From contig CM055754.1 of the NCBI GenBank assembly GCA_029465975.1, forward strand, positions 3,026,555 through 3,090,554: a stretch of 64,000 nt of DNA. The letters run 5' to 3'. The position numbers and the translations under genes are program-made. The first letter of the stretch is position 1. Every line of letters begins with the position of its first letter. This DNA is from Dallia pectoralis. Its lineage: Eukaryota; Chordata; Actinopteri; Esociformes; Umbridae. Below are positions 62,329-64,000 of this stretch, piece by piece. The notes beneath the pieces were generated by a model. It ran no database searches and had not been told where the DNA came from. It saw only the letters and a program-made list of their open reading frames with translations.

Positions 62329-63094
62329 ATGGTGGAGGGGGTGTTATGGTGTGGGCCTGTATGGCTGCCAGTGGAACATGGTGGAGGGGGTGTTATGGTG
62401 TGGGTCTGTATGGCTGCCAGTGGAACATGGCGGAGGGGGTGTTATGGTCTGGGTCTGTATGGCTGCCAGTGGAACATGGTGGGGGGTGTTATGGTGTGGG
62501 TCTGTATGGCTGCCAGTGGAACATGGTGGAGGGGGTGTTATGGTGTGGGTCTGTATGGCTGCCAGTGGAACATGGTGGGGGGTGTTATGGTGTGGGTCTG
62601 TATGGCTGCCAGTGGAACATGGTGAAGGGGGTGTTATGGTGTGGGTCTGTATGGCTGCCAGTGGAACATGGTGGGGGGGTGTTATGGTCTGGGTCTGTAT
62701 GGCTGCCAGTGGAACATGGTGGAGGGGGTGTTATGGTGTGGGTCTGTATGGCTGCCAGTGGAACATGGTGGAGGGGGTGTTATGGTGTGGGTCTGTATGG
62801 CTGCCAGTGGAACATGGTGGAGGGGGTGTTATGGTGTGGGTCTGTATGGCTGCCAGTGGAACATGGTGGAGGGGGTGTTATGGTGTGGGTCTGTATGGCT
62901 GCCAGTGGAACATGGTGGAGGGGGTGTTATGGTGTGGGTCTGTATGGCTGCCAGTGGAACATGGTGGAGGGGGTGTTATGGTCTGGGTCTGTATGGCTGC
63001 CAGTGGAACATGGTGGAGGGGGTGTTATGGTCTGGGTCTGTATGGCTGCCAGTGGAACATGGTGGAGGGGGTGTTATGGTGTGGGCCTGTATGG
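62322..63094 (+). repeat. 49-bp minisatellite derived from a Tc1-like transposase
   Basis: About 16 units begin GTGGAACATGG and end GTATGGCTGCCA. Most are 49 bp, with a few shortened to 47-48 bp in the G run. Because 49 is not a multiple of three and all three forward phases lack stops, overlapping frames of 98-300 codons appear. One phase reads HGGGGVMVW followed by A or V, then CMAASGTW. That is the conserved HGGG(S/G)VMVWxCxAAxG block of Tc1-like transposases around the second catalytic region. The first and last units read GGGCCTGTATGG where most inner units read GGGTCTGTATGG. Confidence 0.93.
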
Positions 63095-64000
63095 TGGGTG
63101 GGGTAGTACCCCTAAACAAACATGCCTGTATCGTAAAGTTACAGATATCAAGGGTACAAAAGTCAGACATACAGCGACACGCATTAGTACCCTTTAAGGA
63201 AATGTTTTCTAAGTGTGTGTTAGCAGTTGCAGAGTGCAACAAATGCCACATTTCCAAGAGGAATACATAAAGAACAAAGCTGATAGGAGCCTTTGTTAAA
63301 AGGTAACCTGCTACATTTGATCCCTATTTATCAGGTATTATTCGAGGTTAGGGTGGATAGAATGAAGTGGATAGGATGCATTGTGTGTCTTTGATATGTG
63401 GTTTCCTGTTGGTTTGCATGTATGCATCTGTGTGAGTGAGCATATGTTTGTGTGTGTGTGTGTAAATGCGTGTGTGTGGCCGCGTGGTTGATAATTGAAA
63501 TGCATAGAAATCCGACAAGGTGTCCTTTTTCGTCTTCTCTTTCCTTTTATGTTTTTTGAGTTCGGGGACATGAGTCACGCAATTTATTATTTCAGTTCCC
63601 AAGAGAGAATGTGAAAAGGGCACAGAATGTCAACCGATGGTTTCAAAGCTGTGTCGATTGACAGCAACCTAGAACGATGAGCGAGTCTGTGAAATATAAA
63701 TGTAATTATGTATATAATGAAGCAAAGTCATCCGATCTAGGCAGTGACGCAGAAAATACCAATTTGCATACTTGTGTGAATGTTACAGGATTACGTTAAG
63801 ACACCTTAAGGATTAAAAGTGAAAGTCACTCTAAATACTTTTAGTTTTTAAAAAAAGGAAGGTTTTTTGTTCAGAACACACTTATGTAGAAATGTTTCAA
63901 ATTCTCCACTTTAAGCAGTCCAGATGGCACAATTCTCTTGTGTTCAGTTTTACTTACGGATGGCCAGGGGCACATTTGAATACTCCGAAATAATTTACAA
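63095..64000. other. non-coding DNA with (TG)n tract
   Basis: An imperfect TG tract lies at about 63427-63478. No gene or other repeat recognised. Confidence 0.5.

Noticed and set aside
62255..63270. Open frames of 98-300 codons rich in Gly, Val, Trp and Cys
   Set aside because: They are produced by the 49-bp minisatellite. Although one phase resembles a transposase motif, the repeated out-of-phase units cannot make a transposase.

Overview
The window looks like teleost fish nuclear DNA, and I find no intact protein-coding gene, rRNA or tRNA in it. Signs of a vertebrate, and of a fish in particular, are long (CA)n and (ACGC)n microsatellites, decayed Tc1-like transposons, a tRNA-derived SINE with a LINE-type tail, a non-LTR retrotransposon fragment, and at least seven copies of a dispersed element with a TAGTGCACTA-like core. 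From memory that last element, and the GGTATATTGGCCATATACCA element near 51.9 kb, are common in salmoniform and esociform (pike) genomes. Protacanthopterygii is therefore my best guess, but it was not checked against any database. Layout: 1-9.1 kb is AT-rich non-coding DNA with a perfect hairpin (7.34 kb), a G-quadruplex-type cluster (3.1 kb), a CpG-rich block (4.2-4.5 kb) and several CTCF-like motifs. 9.12-11.8 kb is an (ACGC)/(AC) microsatellite followed by a 2 kb array of a 17-bp unit containing a 289-bp higher-order repeat. 14.16-14.73 kb is a 27-bp minisatellite, and 15.0-15.3 kb is a (GA)-rich tract. 22.5-22.7 kb is a 37-bp tandem repeat. 24.43-25.03 kb is a candidate solo LTR flanked by a 4-bp target-site duplication. 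27.26-28.0 kb is a broken Tc1-like transposase copy. 28.27-28.35 kb is a duplicated 40-bp unit with a 24-bp palindrome at the join. 29.44-29.74 kb is a LINE fragment. 31.4-31.8 kb, 33.5 kb, 35.3 kb and 36.1-36.5 kb are further tandem arrays. 55.88-56.06 kb is a SINE, and 57.07-57.43 kb is the 3' part of another Tc1-like element. 62.32-63.09 kb is a minisatellite whose unit appears to be a piece of a Tc1 transposase gene. Between the repeats lie long stretches of apparently single-copy DNA, several of which look by eye like conserved non-coding elements (CNEs). The most striking is a block of about 127 bp present twice in opposite orientation, at 30.41-30.53 kb and 42.89-43.02 kb, with about 92% identity by hand alignment and unrelated flanks. 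Together with the absence of exons, this suggests an intergenic or large-intron regulatory landscape. Which gene it would serve cannot be told from the sequence. The longest open reading frames (up to 612 codons) are artefacts of tandem repeats whose units lack stop codons.
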